From assembly GCA_035296565.1 (NCBI GenBank), contig DATHAQ010000014.1:1-54228 (forward strand): 54,228 nt of DNA, written 5' to 3'. Below the pieces are notes generated by a model. The model did no database searches. It was not told where the DNA came from and was given only the letters and a program-made list of their open reading frames with translations. Source of the stretch: JACCZR01 sp035296565 (lineage in GTDB: Bacteria; Actinomycetota; Thermoleophilia; Solirubrobacterales; Thermoleophilaceae). Shown here one piece after another: positions 32,198 through 41,568 of this stretch. Both the position numbers and the translations under genes were made by a program. Position 1 is the stretch's first letter. The number at the start of each line of letters is the position of its first letter.

Positions 32198-32950
32198 CTA
32201 ATAGGAATAGAAGCCCGTGCCCGTCTTGCGGCCGAGCTTGCCGTCGGACACCATCTCCCGCACGCGCGCGGGGACATCGGCGCCGATGGCGTCGCCGATG
32301 GCCGCCGAGACGTCGAGGCCCACGAGGTCCAGCAGGGCAAGCGGCCCGAGCGGGTGGGCCGCCCCGAGCTTCATGCAGGTGTCGACGGCGTCGGGCTCCA
32401 GCCGCTGCGCCTCCATGAGCTCGACCGCCGAGAACAGGTAGGGGAACAGCAGCCGGTTGACCACGAAGCCCGGCTCGGGCGGCACCTCCACCGGGGTCTT
32501 GCCGAGCGACTCGCAGAGCGCGCGCATGCGCTCGTGGGTGTCCGGCAGGGCCCGCTCCGGGAAGGCCAGCTCGACCAGCTCCATCTTGTCCACGGGATTG
32601 AAGACGTGCAGGGCGGCGAAGCGCTCGGGCCGCCCGCTCGCCTCGGCCAGCGCCTCCACCGAGAGCGACGAGGTGCTCGTGGCCAGCAGGGCGTCCTCCC
32701 CCAGCTGGCCGCCGAGCTCGGTCAGCAGCGGCCGCTTGACGTCGAGCTCCTCGGCCACCGACTCGACCACGATCGCGCAGGCGGCGAGGTCGCTGAGCTC
32801 GGTGGTGACCCGCACCTCCCCGGGCAGCCTGGCGCGCGCCCGCTCGGCCGAGTCGGCGCTTCGCGCCCATACCACGGCCTCGCCCGCCACCTCAGCCAGG
32901 CCGCACCCGATGGCCCCGCTACCCGCGATTCCGAGCGGCTCAGATGGCAT
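32198..32950 (-). CDS. 3-hydroxyacyl-CoA (3-hydroxybutyryl-CoA) dehydrogenase
   Basis: 250 residues. The N-terminal Rossmann loop is GIAGSGAIGCGLAEVAGEA, and the catalytic His is in FNPVDKMELVELAFP-type context preceded by ALHVFNP (usually HFFNP). PGFVVNRLLFPYLFSAVELM and HPLGPLALLDLVGLDV follow, ending GRKTGTGFYSY. It oxidises 3-hydroxyacyl-CoA with NAD. The VFNP/HFFNP region keeps the His (LHVFNP). ATG 32950 is preferred over ATG 32962 because the latter lies inside a palindromic operator. It is divergent from the thiolase, and both fit a beta-oxidation or butyryl-CoA route. Confidence 0.9.
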   Translation of the reverse strand: MPSEPLGIAGSGAIGCGLAEVAGEAVVWARSADSAERARARLPGEVRVTTELSDLAACAIVVESVAEELDVKRPLLTELGGQLGEDALLATSTSSLSVEALAEASGRPERFAALHVFNPVDKMELVELAFPERALPDTHERMRALCESLGKTPVEVPPEPGFVVNRLLFPYLFSAVELMEAQRLEPDAVDTCMKLGAAHPLGPLALLDLVGLDVSAAIGDAIGADVPARVREMVSDGKLGRKTGTGFYSY

Positions 32951-32953
32951 TGG

Positions 32954-32980
32954 TTGACTCATCAGTCAATCGAGTAACCT
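32954..32980 (+). promoter_or_regulatory. Palindromic operator overlapping the thiolase promoter
   Basis: TTGACT-CATC-AGTCAA (32954-32969) is a perfect 6-bp inverted repeat. Its left arm can serve as a -35, with TAACCT (32975-32980) as -10 after 15 bp. The layout suits repression by a dimeric regulator such as a TetR- or GntR-type fatty-acid regulator acting on both divergent genes; no regulator gene is in the window. Confidence 0.55.
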
Positions 32981-33010
32981 AGCGTCATAAGCGACTCTCG
33001 GAGGGCTCGG

Positions 33011-34183
33011 GTGCAGAACGGAAACGGCCGTGAGGTAGTGATCGTCGAGGCAGTCCGCACGCCGATCGGGCGCGGTCATCCGGAGAAGGGCTACTACCGG
33101 GAGACCCATCCCAGCGCGCTCCTGGCCAAGAGCTACACCGAGGTCATCGAGCGCGCCGGGATCGAGCCCGAGCAGGTCGAGGACGTCATCACCGGCTGCG
33201 TGCAGCAGATCGGCGAGCAGGCGTTCAACGTCGGCCGCAACGCCTGGCTGGAGGCCGGCCTCCCGGTCGAGACCCCGGCCACCACGGTCGATCGCCAGTG
33301 CGGCTCGGCACAGCAGGCCATCAACTTCGGCGCCGCCCTCGTGGCATCCGGCGTCCACGACGCCGTGATCGGCTCGGGCGTCGAGCACATGGGCCACGTC
33401 CCGTTCTCGGTCGGCTTCGAGACCCAGGGCAAGTACGGCGCCGCCTTTTCCCCCGAGCTGCTGGAAAAGTACGACCTGATCCCCCAGGGGCTGTCGGCGG
33501 AGATGATCGCCGACCAGTGGGAGATCCCTCGGTCCGAGCTCGACGAGATCGGCCTGCGCTCCCACCAGCTGGCCGCCCAGGCCACCGAGGAGGGCCGCTT
33601 CGAGCGCGAGATCGTGCCCTTCCAGGTCAACGGCGACACCTACCAGACCGATCAGGGCCCCCGGCCCGACACCTCGCTCGAGAAGCTCGCCGAGCTCAAG
33701 CCGGCCTTCAAGGAGGACGGCAAGATCACCGCGGGCAACTCGTCGCAGATCTCCGACGGGGCCGCCGCGGTCCTGCTGATGACGCGCGAGAAGGCCGACG
33801 AGCTCGGCCTCGAGCCGCGGGCGAAGATCGTCGACCAGACCACGGTCGGCGTCGACCCCGTGATCATGCTCACCGGCCCGATCCCCGCGACCAGGAAGCT
33901 CCTGGACCGCAACGGGATGAACATGGACGACATCGACCTGGTCGAGATCAACGAGGCCTTCGCCTCCGTGGTCGCCGCCTGGCGCCGTGAGCTCGACCCG
34001 GACATGGACCGCGTGAACGTCAACGGCGGTGCCATCGCCCTCGGGCATCCGCTGGGCTCCACCGGCGCCCGCCTGATGACCACGCTGCTGCACGAGCTCG
34101 AGCGCTCCGACAAGGAGACCGGCCTCGTGACGATGTGCTGCGGGGGCGGGCTGGGCACCGGAACGCTGATTCAGCGGGTCTAG
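33011..34183 (+). CDS. Acetyl-CoA acetyltransferase (thiolase)
   Basis: A 390-residue thiolase. The nucleophilic Cys is in TVDRQCGSAQQAINFG (about 96). The NEAFA motif is at about 316, the second His in GGAIALGHPLGSTGARL (about 347), and the C-terminal acid/base Cys in MCCGGGLGTG (about 378). It cleaves 3-ketoacyl-CoA or condenses acetyl-CoA. GTG 33011 has a Shine-Dalgarno-like GGAGG at 32999-33005. It forms a divergent pair with the 3-hydroxyacyl-CoA dehydrogenase under a shared palindrome. Confidence 0.95.
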   Translation: MQNGNGREVVIVEAVRTPIGRGHPEKGYYRETHPSALLAKSYTEVIERAGIEPEQVEDVITGCVQQIGEQAFNVGRNAWLEAGLPVETPATTVDRQCGSAQQAINFGAALVASGVHDAVIGSGVEHMGHVPFSVGFETQGKYGAAFSPELLEKYDLIPQGLSAEMIADQWEIPRSELDEIGLRSHQLAAQATEEGRFEREIVPFQVNGDTYQTDQGPRPDTSLEKLAELKPAFKEDGKITAGNSSQISDGAAAVLLMTREKADELGLEPRAKIVDQTTVGVDPVIMLTGPIPATRKLLDRNGMNMDDIDLVEINEAFASVVAAWRRELDPDMDRVNVNGGAIALGHPLGSTGARLMTTLLHELERSDKETGLVTMCCGGGLGTGTLIQRV

Positions 34184-34209
34184 CGCGTTAGCAGGGCTTC
34201 TGGGCCGGG

Positions 34210-34215
34210 TAGACC
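34210..34215 (+). promoter_or_regulatory. Weak -10-like hexamer (TAGACC, N6) for the kinase gene
   Basis: TAGACC lies 6 nt before GTG 34222. It matches the leaderless pattern except for the last base. Confidence 0.25.
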
Positions 34216-34221
34216 CGGTCG

Positions 34222-35850
<1,629 letters not shown>

Positions 35851-35878
35851 GTCCGGCCGCGTGCGTCATGCTGCGCGC

Positions 35879-37066
35879 ATGGCCACCCTCTCCGCCGCCG
35901 ACGTCTCCCTGCCGCTCGTCCCCACCTCCGAGGAGACCATGCTCCGCGAGGCCGTCGCGGGCATCTGCTCGGGCTTCGGGCACGAGTACTCGCGGCGCAA
36001 GCACGCGGCGGGCGAGCCGCCCGCCGAGCTGTGGGAAGCGCTGGCGGAGAAGGGCTATGTCGGCGTCAACCTGCCCGAGGAGTGGGGCGGGGGCGGGCTC
36101 GGCATGTCCGGGCTCGCGGCGGTGGGCGAGGAGATCACGGCGGCTGGGAGCTCGCTGCTGCTGATCGTCGTCTCCCCGGCGATCGTGGGGAGCATCCTCA
36201 CCCGCCACGGCACCGACGAGCAGAAGGACCGCTGGCTCACGGGGATCGCCTCCGGCGCCACCAAGGTCGCCTTCGCGATCACCGAGCCCGATGCCGGCAC
36301 GAACTCGCACAACATCTCCACCTCCCTCGCCCGGGGTGGCGACGGCGGCTTCGTGCTCAACGGCCAGAAGACGTACATCTCCGGGGTCGAGCACGCCGAT
36401 GCCGTGCTGGTGGTGGCCCGTACCCGGCTGCCCGACGGGAGCCTGGGCCTGCCCTCGCTGGCGATCGTCGACGTCGACTCGCCGGGCTTCACGCGCGACG
36501 TGATCCCCATGCCCTACGTGGGCCCCGACCAGCAGTGGACCCTCTACTTCGACGGGGTCGAGGTAGAGGAGGAGCGCCTGATCGGCGGCGAAAACGGGGG
36601 CTTGGGCCCTGTCTTCGACGGGCTGAACCCCGAGCGGATCATGGGCGCGACCATCGCCTGCGGCATCGGCCGCAACGCGCTGGCCAAGGCGAGCGCGTAC
36701 GCCAACGAGCGCGCGGTATGGGGCAAGCCGATCGGCACCCACCAGGGCGTGTCGCACCCGCTGGCCGAGGCGAAGATCGAGCTCGAGCTGGCCCGCTTGA
36801 TGACCCAGAAGGCGGCCGCGCTCTACGACGCCGGCGCGCGCGGCGCGGGCGAGGCGTCCAACATGGCCAAGTACGCGGCGGCCGAGGGCGCGATCAAGTG
36901 CGTCGACCAGGCGATCCAGACCCACGGGGGCAACGGCTTCGCGCTGGAGTACGGTCTGAGCGACCTGTGGTGGGGCGCGCGCCTCACACGCACCGCGCCC
37001 GTGTCGAGGGAGATGATCCTCAACTACGTGGCCGAGCACTCCCTCGGGCTTCCCAAGAGCTACTAG
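35879..37066 (+). CDS. Acyl-CoA dehydrogenase
   Basis: 395 residues with the full ACAD fold: the N-terminal helical domain (EALAEKGYVGVNLPEEWGGG), the middle beta domain (KVAFAITEPDAGTNSHNIST, FVLNGQKTYISGVEHAD) and the C-terminal helical domain (ANERAVWGKPIGTHQGVSHP; IQTHGGNGFALEYGLSDLWW). It oxidises acyl-CoA to enoyl-CoA with FAD. The substrate chain is unknown. ATG 35879 starts 28 bp after the kinase gene. A terminator-like hairpin follows at 37111. Confidence 0.93.
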   Translation: MATLSAADVSLPLVPTSEETMLREAVAGICSGFGHEYSRRKHAAGEPPAELWEALAEKGYVGVNLPEEWGGGGLGMSGLAAVGEEITAAGSSLLLIVVSPAIVGSILTRHGTDEQKDRWLTGIASGATKVAFAITEPDAGTNSHNISTSLARGGDGGFVLNGQKTYISGVEHADAVLVVARTRLPDGSLGLPSLAIVDVDSPGFTRDVIPMPYVGPDQQWTLYFDGVEVEEERLIGGENGGLGPVFDGLNPERIMGATIACGIGRNALAKASAYANERAVWGKPIGTHQGVSHPLAEAKIELELARLMTQKAAALYDAGARGAGEASNMAKYAAAEGAIKCVDQAIQTHGGNGFALEYGLSDLWWGARLTRTAPVSREMILNYVAEHSLGLPKSY

Positions 37067-37102
37067 GGCCCCGACGCCCCGAGGCGCATCACGGGTCCCC
37101 TC

Positions 37103-37134
37103 CGCCGAAACGCTCAGCGGCATGAGCGAATTTT
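37103..37134 (+). terminator. Intrinsic terminator after the first acyl-CoA dehydrogenase
   Basis: CCGCCGAAA (37102-37110) is followed by a CGCTCA-GCGGCA-TGAGCG stem (37111-37128) and AATTTT. The same CCGCCGAAA lead precedes the lysS hairpin. Confidence 0.55.
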
Positions 37135-37182
37135 CGAGAGCGGGACGCGCTCTCTGCCGCGGCCGCTGATAACCACGAGCCA

Positions 37183-37623
37183 ATGATCGACTTCACGATC
37201 GAGACCCGGATCGACCGCAGCCCCGAGGAGGTCTTCGACTACGTCACCGACCCGGACAAGCTCGCCACCTGGCAGACGAACACGGTCTCCGCGGTGCGCG
37301 AGGACGACGGCCCGTTGCGCGTGGGCTCCCGCCTGCGCGAGGTCCACCGGGCTCCGGGCGGCAAGGAGCTGGAGTCGGTGGTCGAGGTGGCCGGGCTCGA
37401 GCGCGGCCGGGTCTTCGCGCTGGAGGTGGTGGAGGGCAGCCTGCCCGTGGACCTGCGGATCACCCTGGACGGCGAGGGCACCGGGACGCTGATGCGCTTC
37501 CGCGGGCACGGACGACCCCGCGGTGCGATGCGGCTGGCCGCGCCGGTGTTCCAGCGCGTACTGAGGCGCCAGTTCGCGAGCCAGTGCGCCACGCTCAAGC
37601 AGCTGATGGAGGGCGCCGGATAG
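37183..37623 (+). CDS. SRPBCC (START-like) family protein
   Basis: 146 residues: DFTIETRIDRSPEEVFDYVT, the helix PDKLATWQTN, then GSRLREVHRAPGGKELESVV, and FQRVLRRQFASQCATLKQLM at the end, the helix-grip layout. It is separated from the next acyl-CoA dehydrogenase by 13 bp, and may bind an acyl-CoA or related hydrophobic ligand; this is inferred from location only. Confidence 0.8.
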   Translation: MIDFTIETRIDRSPEEVFDYVTDPDKLATWQTNTVSAVREDDGPLRVGSRLREVHRAPGGKELESVVEVAGLERGRVFALEVVEGSLPVDLRITLDGEGTGTLMRFRGHGRPRGAMRLAAPVFQRVLRRQFASQCATLKQLMEGAG

Positions 37624-37626
37624 TCT
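37621..37626 (+). promoter_or_regulatory. Leaderless-type -10 (TAGTCT, N10) for the acyl-CoA dehydrogenase pair
   Basis: TAGTCT overlaps the stop of the SRPBCC gene and lies 10 nt before GTG 37637. Confidence 0.4.
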
Positions 37627-37636
37627 GGCCGGCGAG

Positions 37637-38773
37637 GTGGACCTCACCCTCTCGCCCTCCGAGCAGGCCTTCCGCGACGAGCTGCGCGAGTGGCTCGCCG
37701 CCAACCACCCCGGCCAGCCCCCGGCCGAGGACGAGGCGGGATTCCAGTTCCGCCTCCAGTGGCAGCGCAGGCTAAACGAGGGCGGCTGGGCCGGCGTGTC
37801 CTGGCCCGAGGAGTACGGCGGCCGCGGGGCCAGCCTCATGGAGCAGGCGATCTTCTCCGAGGAGATGGTTCGCGCCGACGCGCCTTCGCCGGCCAACGTG
37901 CTCGGGCTGGCGATGGGCGGGCCGACAGTCATCGCCCACGGCACCGACGCCCAGAAGGAGCGCTACGTGGCGCCGATCCTGTCCGGCGAGGAGATCTGGT
38001 GCCAGGGCTTCTCCGAGCCCGACAGCGGCTCGGACCTCGCCAGCCTCAAGACCAGGGCGGTCAAGGACAACGGCCAGTGGCGCGTCACCGGCCAGAAGGT
38101 GTGGACCACCCTGGCCCACCACGCCAAGTGGTGCATGCTCGTCGCGCGCACGGACCCCGACGCGCCCAAGCACAAGGGCCTCACCTACTTCCTGATGGAC
38201 ATGGAGCAGGACGAGGTGCAGGTGAGCCCGCTGACGCAGATCACCGGCGAGGACGAGTTCAACGAGCTCTTCATGGACGGCGCCCGCATACCCGAGGAGA
38301 ACGTGATCGGCGGCGTGGGCAACGGCTGGGGGGTCGCCATCACCACGCTGATGCACGAGCGCAGCGGCCTGGCCTTCGCGCTGCAGGGGCAGGTCAAGCG
38401 CGACCTCAGCAGGCTGCTGGAGCTCGCCCGCGAGCGCGGCGCGGCCGACGACCCCGTTGCGCGCCAGCGCCTGGCTCAGCTCTACATCGGCTCGGAGTCT
38501 CTGCGCCTCAACGTGCTGCGTGCGCTCACCGGGATCATGAAGACGGGGCAGCCCGGGCCGGAGGGGTCGCTGGGCAAGTGGCAGTGGTCGGATCTCAACC
38601 AGGAGCTGACCGAGGCGGCGATGGACATCCGCGGCGCAGAGGCCCCGGTGGTCGACGCGGACTGGACCTACCGCTTCCTGCGCGCCCGTGCGAACTCGAT
38701 CGAGGGCGGCACCACCGAGATCCTCAAGAACATCGTGGCCGAGCGCGTCCTCGGCCTGCCGAGGCTGCGGTGA
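37637..38773 (+). CDS. Acyl-CoA dehydrogenase, large partner (FadE type)
   Basis: 378 residues: DLTLSPSEQAFRDELREWL, WAGVSWPEEYGGRGAS, the FAD/substrate loop CQGFSEPDSGSDLASLKT, GQKVWTTLAHHAKWCMLVAR, and the C-terminal SIEGGTTEILKNIVAERVLG. This resembles the larger subunit of heterotetrameric actinobacterial acyl-CoA dehydrogenases used for steroid or branched side chains. Its stop overlaps the next, shorter acyl-CoA dehydrogenase (GTGA), as expected for an obligate pair. Confidence 0.9.
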   Translation: MDLTLSPSEQAFRDELREWLAANHPGQPPAEDEAGFQFRLQWQRRLNEGGWAGVSWPEEYGGRGASLMEQAIFSEEMVRADAPSPANVLGLAMGGPTVIAHGTDAQKERYVAPILSGEEIWCQGFSEPDSGSDLASLKTRAVKDNGQWRVTGQKVWTTLAHHAKWCMLVARTDPDAPKHKGLTYFLMDMEQDEVQVSPLTQITGEDEFNELFMDGARIPEENVIGGVGNGWGVAITTLMHERSGLAFALQGQVKRDLSRLLELARERGAADDPVARQRLAQLYIGSESLRLNVLRALTGIMKTGQPGPEGSLGKWQWSDLNQELTEAAMDIRGAEAPVVDADWTYRFLRARANSIEGGTTEILKNIVAERVLGLPRLR

Positions 38774-39765
38774 ACTTCGACTTCACCGACGATCAGCAGG
38801 CGATCAAGCGCACCGCCAGCGAGTTTTTGGCCGCCCGCTTCACCCCCGAGCGCCGGCGCGAGCTGGCGGAGGCCGGCGAGTACGACGAGGGGGTGTGGAA
38901 GGAGATGTCCGAGCTCGGCTGGCCGGGGATCTTCGTGCCCGAGGAGCACGGAGGGCAGGAGCTGGGCACCACCGAGTTGGCCATCCTCTCCGAGGAGCTC
39001 GGCTACGCGCTGGCGCCGTCGCCCTTCCTCGGCAACGCCGCGGCGGGGCTGCTGATCGCCCACGCCGGCAGCGAGGACCAGCGGGCGAAGTGGCTCCCGG
39101 GCGTGGCCTCGGGCGAGGCCACCGGCACGGTCGGGGTGGTGAGCGACGGAGTGGCGCCGATGGTCCCTGACGCGGCGCAGGCGAGCTTCGTCGTCCTGGT
39201 CGACGGGGGGCGGGCGAGCGTGCTCGAGGGGGTGAGCGCCGAGCCCCAGGACACGATCGACTCGACCCGGCGCTATGCGCGCGTGGAGGCTTCCGACGGC
39301 GAGCCGCTGGAGGGCGACCTGCGCCCGGCGCTCGACCGCGTGTCGGTGCTCGTGGCCGCCGAGCTGACCGGCGTGGCCCAGCGGGCGATGGAGATGGCCG
39401 TGGAGTACGCGCGCGAGCGCGAGCAGTTCGGCCGGCCGATAGGCGCCTACCAGGCGGTCGCGCACCGCTGCGCCGAGATGCTGCTGGAGACCGAGAGCGC
39501 CCGCGCCACCATGCTGTTCGCCGCCTACGCGGCCGACCACGAGCCGGAGTCGCTGCCACTGGCCGCCGCGACGGCGAAGTCGTGCGCCTCGGACGCGGGC
39601 TGGAAGGTCACCGCCTCCTCGCTCCAGGTCCACGGCGGGATCGGCTTCACCTGGGAGCACGACCTGCACTTCTTCCTCAAGCGGGCCAAGGCCGACGCCC
39701 ACCTGTACGGCAGCGCGCGCGAGCACCGCGAGCGCGTGGCCGACCTCCTGCCGCTGGCCGGCTAG
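38770..39765 (+). CDS. Acyl-CoA dehydrogenase, small partner
   Basis: 331 residues, about 50 shorter than usual ACADs. NFDFTDDQQAIKRTASEFLA and MSELGWPGIFVPEEHGGQEL are normal. The middle beta domain is compressed and lacks the usual TEPDAGSD motif (it reads GEATGTVGVVSDGVAPM). The C-terminal part keeps REREQFGRPIGAYQAVAHRC and LQVHGGIGFTWEHDLHFFLK. In known heteromeric acyl-CoA dehydrogenases each partner supplies different active-site parts, so the missing motif fits a two-subunit enzyme with the gene upstream. GTG 38770 is fixed by the 4-nt overlap. Confidence 0.88.
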   Translation: MNFDFTDDQQAIKRTASEFLAARFTPERRRELAEAGEYDEGVWKEMSELGWPGIFVPEEHGGQELGTTELAILSEELGYALAPSPFLGNAAAGLLIAHAGSEDQRAKWLPGVASGEATGTVGVVSDGVAPMVPDAAQASFVVLVDGGRASVLEGVSAEPQDTIDSTRRYARVEASDGEPLEGDLRPALDRVSVLVAAELTGVAQRAMEMAVEYAREREQFGRPIGAYQAVAHRCAEMLLETESARATMLFAAYAADHEPESLPLAAATAKSCASDAGWKVTASSLQVHGGIGFTWEHDLHFFLKRAKADAHLYGSAREHRERVADLLPLAG

Positions 39766-39832
39766 CGCTCGCGGTGCGATGCGCCCGGGTCCGCGCGGAA
39801 CTGCTGTAGCGGCCGCGTCCCCATCTTGAGGA

Positions 39833-39868
39833 GGCGACCGCCCGGCATGCGCCGGGCGGTCGCCGTTT
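39833..39868 (+). terminator. 14-bp perfect hairpin between acyl-CoA genes and the hydrogenase operon
   Basis: GGCGACCGCCCGGC (39833-39846), loop ATGC, GCCGGGCGGTCGCC (39851-39864), then GTTT. It is the longest perfect stem in the window and separates the fatty-acid genes from hypC. The T-tract is short, but the stem is very stable. Confidence 0.65.
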
Positions 39869-39880
39869 CGGGGGACGAGG

Positions 39881-39909
39881 TTGCGCCCTTCGGCACCCGG
39901 TGATAGACC
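39881..39909 (+). promoter_or_regulatory. Candidate promoter of the hydrogenase operon
   Basis: TTGCGC (39881-39886), 17 bp, TAGACC (39904-39909). This would give a leader of about 45 nt ending in the Shine-Dalgarno GGAGAG (39951-39956) before hypC. Tentative; no other promoter candidate is seen in the 194-bp gap. Confidence 0.3.
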
Positions 39910-39959
39910 ACCCGCCGGAGAGAGGTACTCGACGCTGCATCGCAGCAGTCCGGAGAGAT

Positions 39960-40238
39960 ATGTGCCTGGCTATTCCAGGCCAAATCGTCGAGGTGGTCGA
40001 CGAGGTGAACCGCCTCGCCAGGGTCGACGTCGCCGGTGTTCGGCGAACCGTGAACATCGGCCTCCTCGACGACGGCCCCGACGCCCTTCGGACGGGCGAC
40101 TGGGTACTCATCCACGTGGGCTTCGCCCTCTCGAAGGTGGACGAGGAGGAGGCCGTGGCCACGCTCAAGATGCTCGAGGGCATGGGCGAGGACTACGAGC
40201 AGGAGCTCGAGGAGCTCAAGGCGAGCGCGATCGAGTGA
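39960..40238 (+). CDS. hypC: Hydrogenase maturation chaperone HypC
   Basis: 92 residues. It begins MCLAIPGQIVEV; the Cys at position 2 is the invariant residue that binds the Fe(CN)2CO unit carried with HypD. The OB-fold core (RLARVDVAGVRRTVNIGLLD; GDWVLIHVGFALSKVDEEEA) is complete, and a helical tail of about 25 residues follows. HypC shuttles the iron centre from HypD to the hydrogenase large subunit. It opens the hyp-hhy operon with a Shine-Dalgarno GGAGAG just upstream of ATG 39960. Confidence 0.95.
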   Translation: MCLAIPGQIVEVVDEVNRLARVDVAGVRRTVNIGLLDDGPDALRTGDWVLIHVGFALSKVDEEEAVATLKMLEGMGEDYEQELEELKASAIE

Positions 40239-40456
40239 GCTCCTGCCACCACACCTCGGGCTGCATCACCTGCGGTGACGAGGCGGTGGCGATGGAGGTT
40301 CTGAAAACCGACGAGGAGCGCGGATTGGCCCTCTGCGCGGACGAGCGTGGACGCCGCGAGACCGTCGAGATCGCCCTGGTGGATGCCGCCGAGGGAGACA
40401 CGCTGATGGTGCACGCCGCGACCGCCATCGCCCGGGTAGACGGAGCGCCGGCTTGA
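40235..40456 (+). CDS. HypC/HupF-like paralogue with Cys/His-rich N-terminus
   Basis: 73 residues. The core EAVAMEVLKTDEERGLALCA to GDTLMVHAATAIARVDGAPA aligns by eye with HypC (same strand order and the GDxxxVH motif), but the initiator-adjacent Cys is gone. Instead an N-terminal CHHTSGCITCGDEA provides three Cys and two His that could bind a metal. Short proteins with a CITC(S/G)DEA motif occur in other actinobacterial and cyanobacterial hydrogenase loci; the function is not established. GTG 40235 overlaps hypC (GTGA), and the stop overlaps hypD (TTGA). Confidence 0.8.
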   Translation: MSSCHHTSGCITCGDEAVAMEVLKTDEERGLALCADERGRRETVEIALVDAAEGDTLMVHAATAIARVDGAPA

Positions 40457-41568
40457 AGTTCGTCGACGAGTTCCGCGACGCAGAGCTCGGGCGCGCGCTG
40501 GCCGGCGAGATCCTCGCCGGCGTCGAGCCCGGCCGCCACTACAAGCTGATGGAGGTCTGCGGCGGTCACACCCACTCGATCTACAAGTACGCGATCGACG
40601 ACCTGCTGCCGGAGAACGTGGAGCTGGTCCACGGCCCTGGGTGCCCGGTGTGCGTGATCCCCATGGGCCGGGTGGACGACGGCATCGCGCTGGCCCGCCA
40701 GGAGGGCGTGATCTTCACCTGCTTCGGCGACATGCTGCGCGTGCCGGGATCGGACGGGAGCTTCCTCGACGCGAAGGCGCAGGGCGCCGACATCCGCATG
40801 GTCTACTCGCCGCTCGACGCGCTGCGGATGGCCAAGGCGAACCCCGAGCGGGAGGTCATCTTCTTCGCCATCGGCTTCGAGACCACGGCGCCCTCCACTG
40901 CGCTGACGCTCATGCGGGCCAAGGCCGAGGGCGTCGAGAACTTCAGCGTCATGTGCAACCACGTGACGATCGTTCCGCCGCTGCGTGCGCTGCTCGACTC
41001 GCCGGACCTTCGCCTCGACGGCTTCATCGGGCCGGGACACGTCTGCACGGTTGTCGGTGCGCGGCCGTTCGAGTTCATCCCCGCCGACTACGGCAAGCCG
41101 CTCGTCGTCTCGGGCTTTGAGCCGCTCGACGTACTGCAGTCCGTCCACATGATCCTCACGCAGCTGGCCGAGGATCGGCGCGAAGTCGAGAACCAGTACA
41201 CGCGCGTGGTGCCCTACGAGGGCAACCTCAAGGCGCTCGAGGTACTCGGCCGGGTGTTCGAGCTGCGCCCGCACTTCGAGTGGCGCGGGCTGGGCTTCAT
41301 CTCCCAGAGCGCGCTGAAGCTGAGCGCCGCCTACGCGGACTTCGACGCCGAGGAGCGCTTCTCGGTGCCGGGCGTCCGGGTCGCCGATCCCAAGGCCTGC
41401 CAGTGCGGCGAGGTGCTCAAGGGCGTGATCAAGCCGTGGGAGTGCAAGGTGTTCGGCACCGCCTGCACGCCGGAGCGCCCGATCGGCACCTGCATGGTCT
41501 CGCCGGAGGGAGCCTGCGCGGCCTACTACAACTACGGCCGCTTCTCCCAGGAGCGCGAGGCGGTATGA
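40453..41568 (+). CDS. hypD: Hydrogenase maturation protein HypD
   Basis: 371 residues. Seen are YKLMEVCGGHTHSIYKYAID near 33 with the first conserved Cys, VHGPGCPVCVIPMGRVD near 57-75 (the CPVC redox pair), FFAIGFETTAPSTAL near 137 and the C-terminal [4Fe-4S]-binding Cys cluster (CQCGEVL, WECKVFGTACTPERPIGTCM, SPEGACAAYY). HypD with HypC assembles Fe(CN)2CO. TTG start 40453. Confidence 0.97.
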   Translation: MKFVDEFRDAELGRALAGEILAGVEPGRHYKLMEVCGGHTHSIYKYAIDDLLPENVELVHGPGCPVCVIPMGRVDDGIALARQEGVIFTCFGDMLRVPGSDGSFLDAKAQGADIRMVYSPLDALRMAKANPEREVIFFAIGFETTAPSTALTLMRAKAEGVENFSVMCNHVTIVPPLRALLDSPDLRLDGFIGPGHVCTVVGARPFEFIPADYGKPLVVSGFEPLDVLQSVHMILTQLAEDRREVENQYTRVVPYEGNLKALEVLGRVFELRPHFEWRGLGFISQSALKLSAAYADFDAEERFSVPGVRVADPKACQCGEVLKGVIKPWECKVFGTACTPERPIGTCMVSPEGACAAYYNYGRFSQEREAV

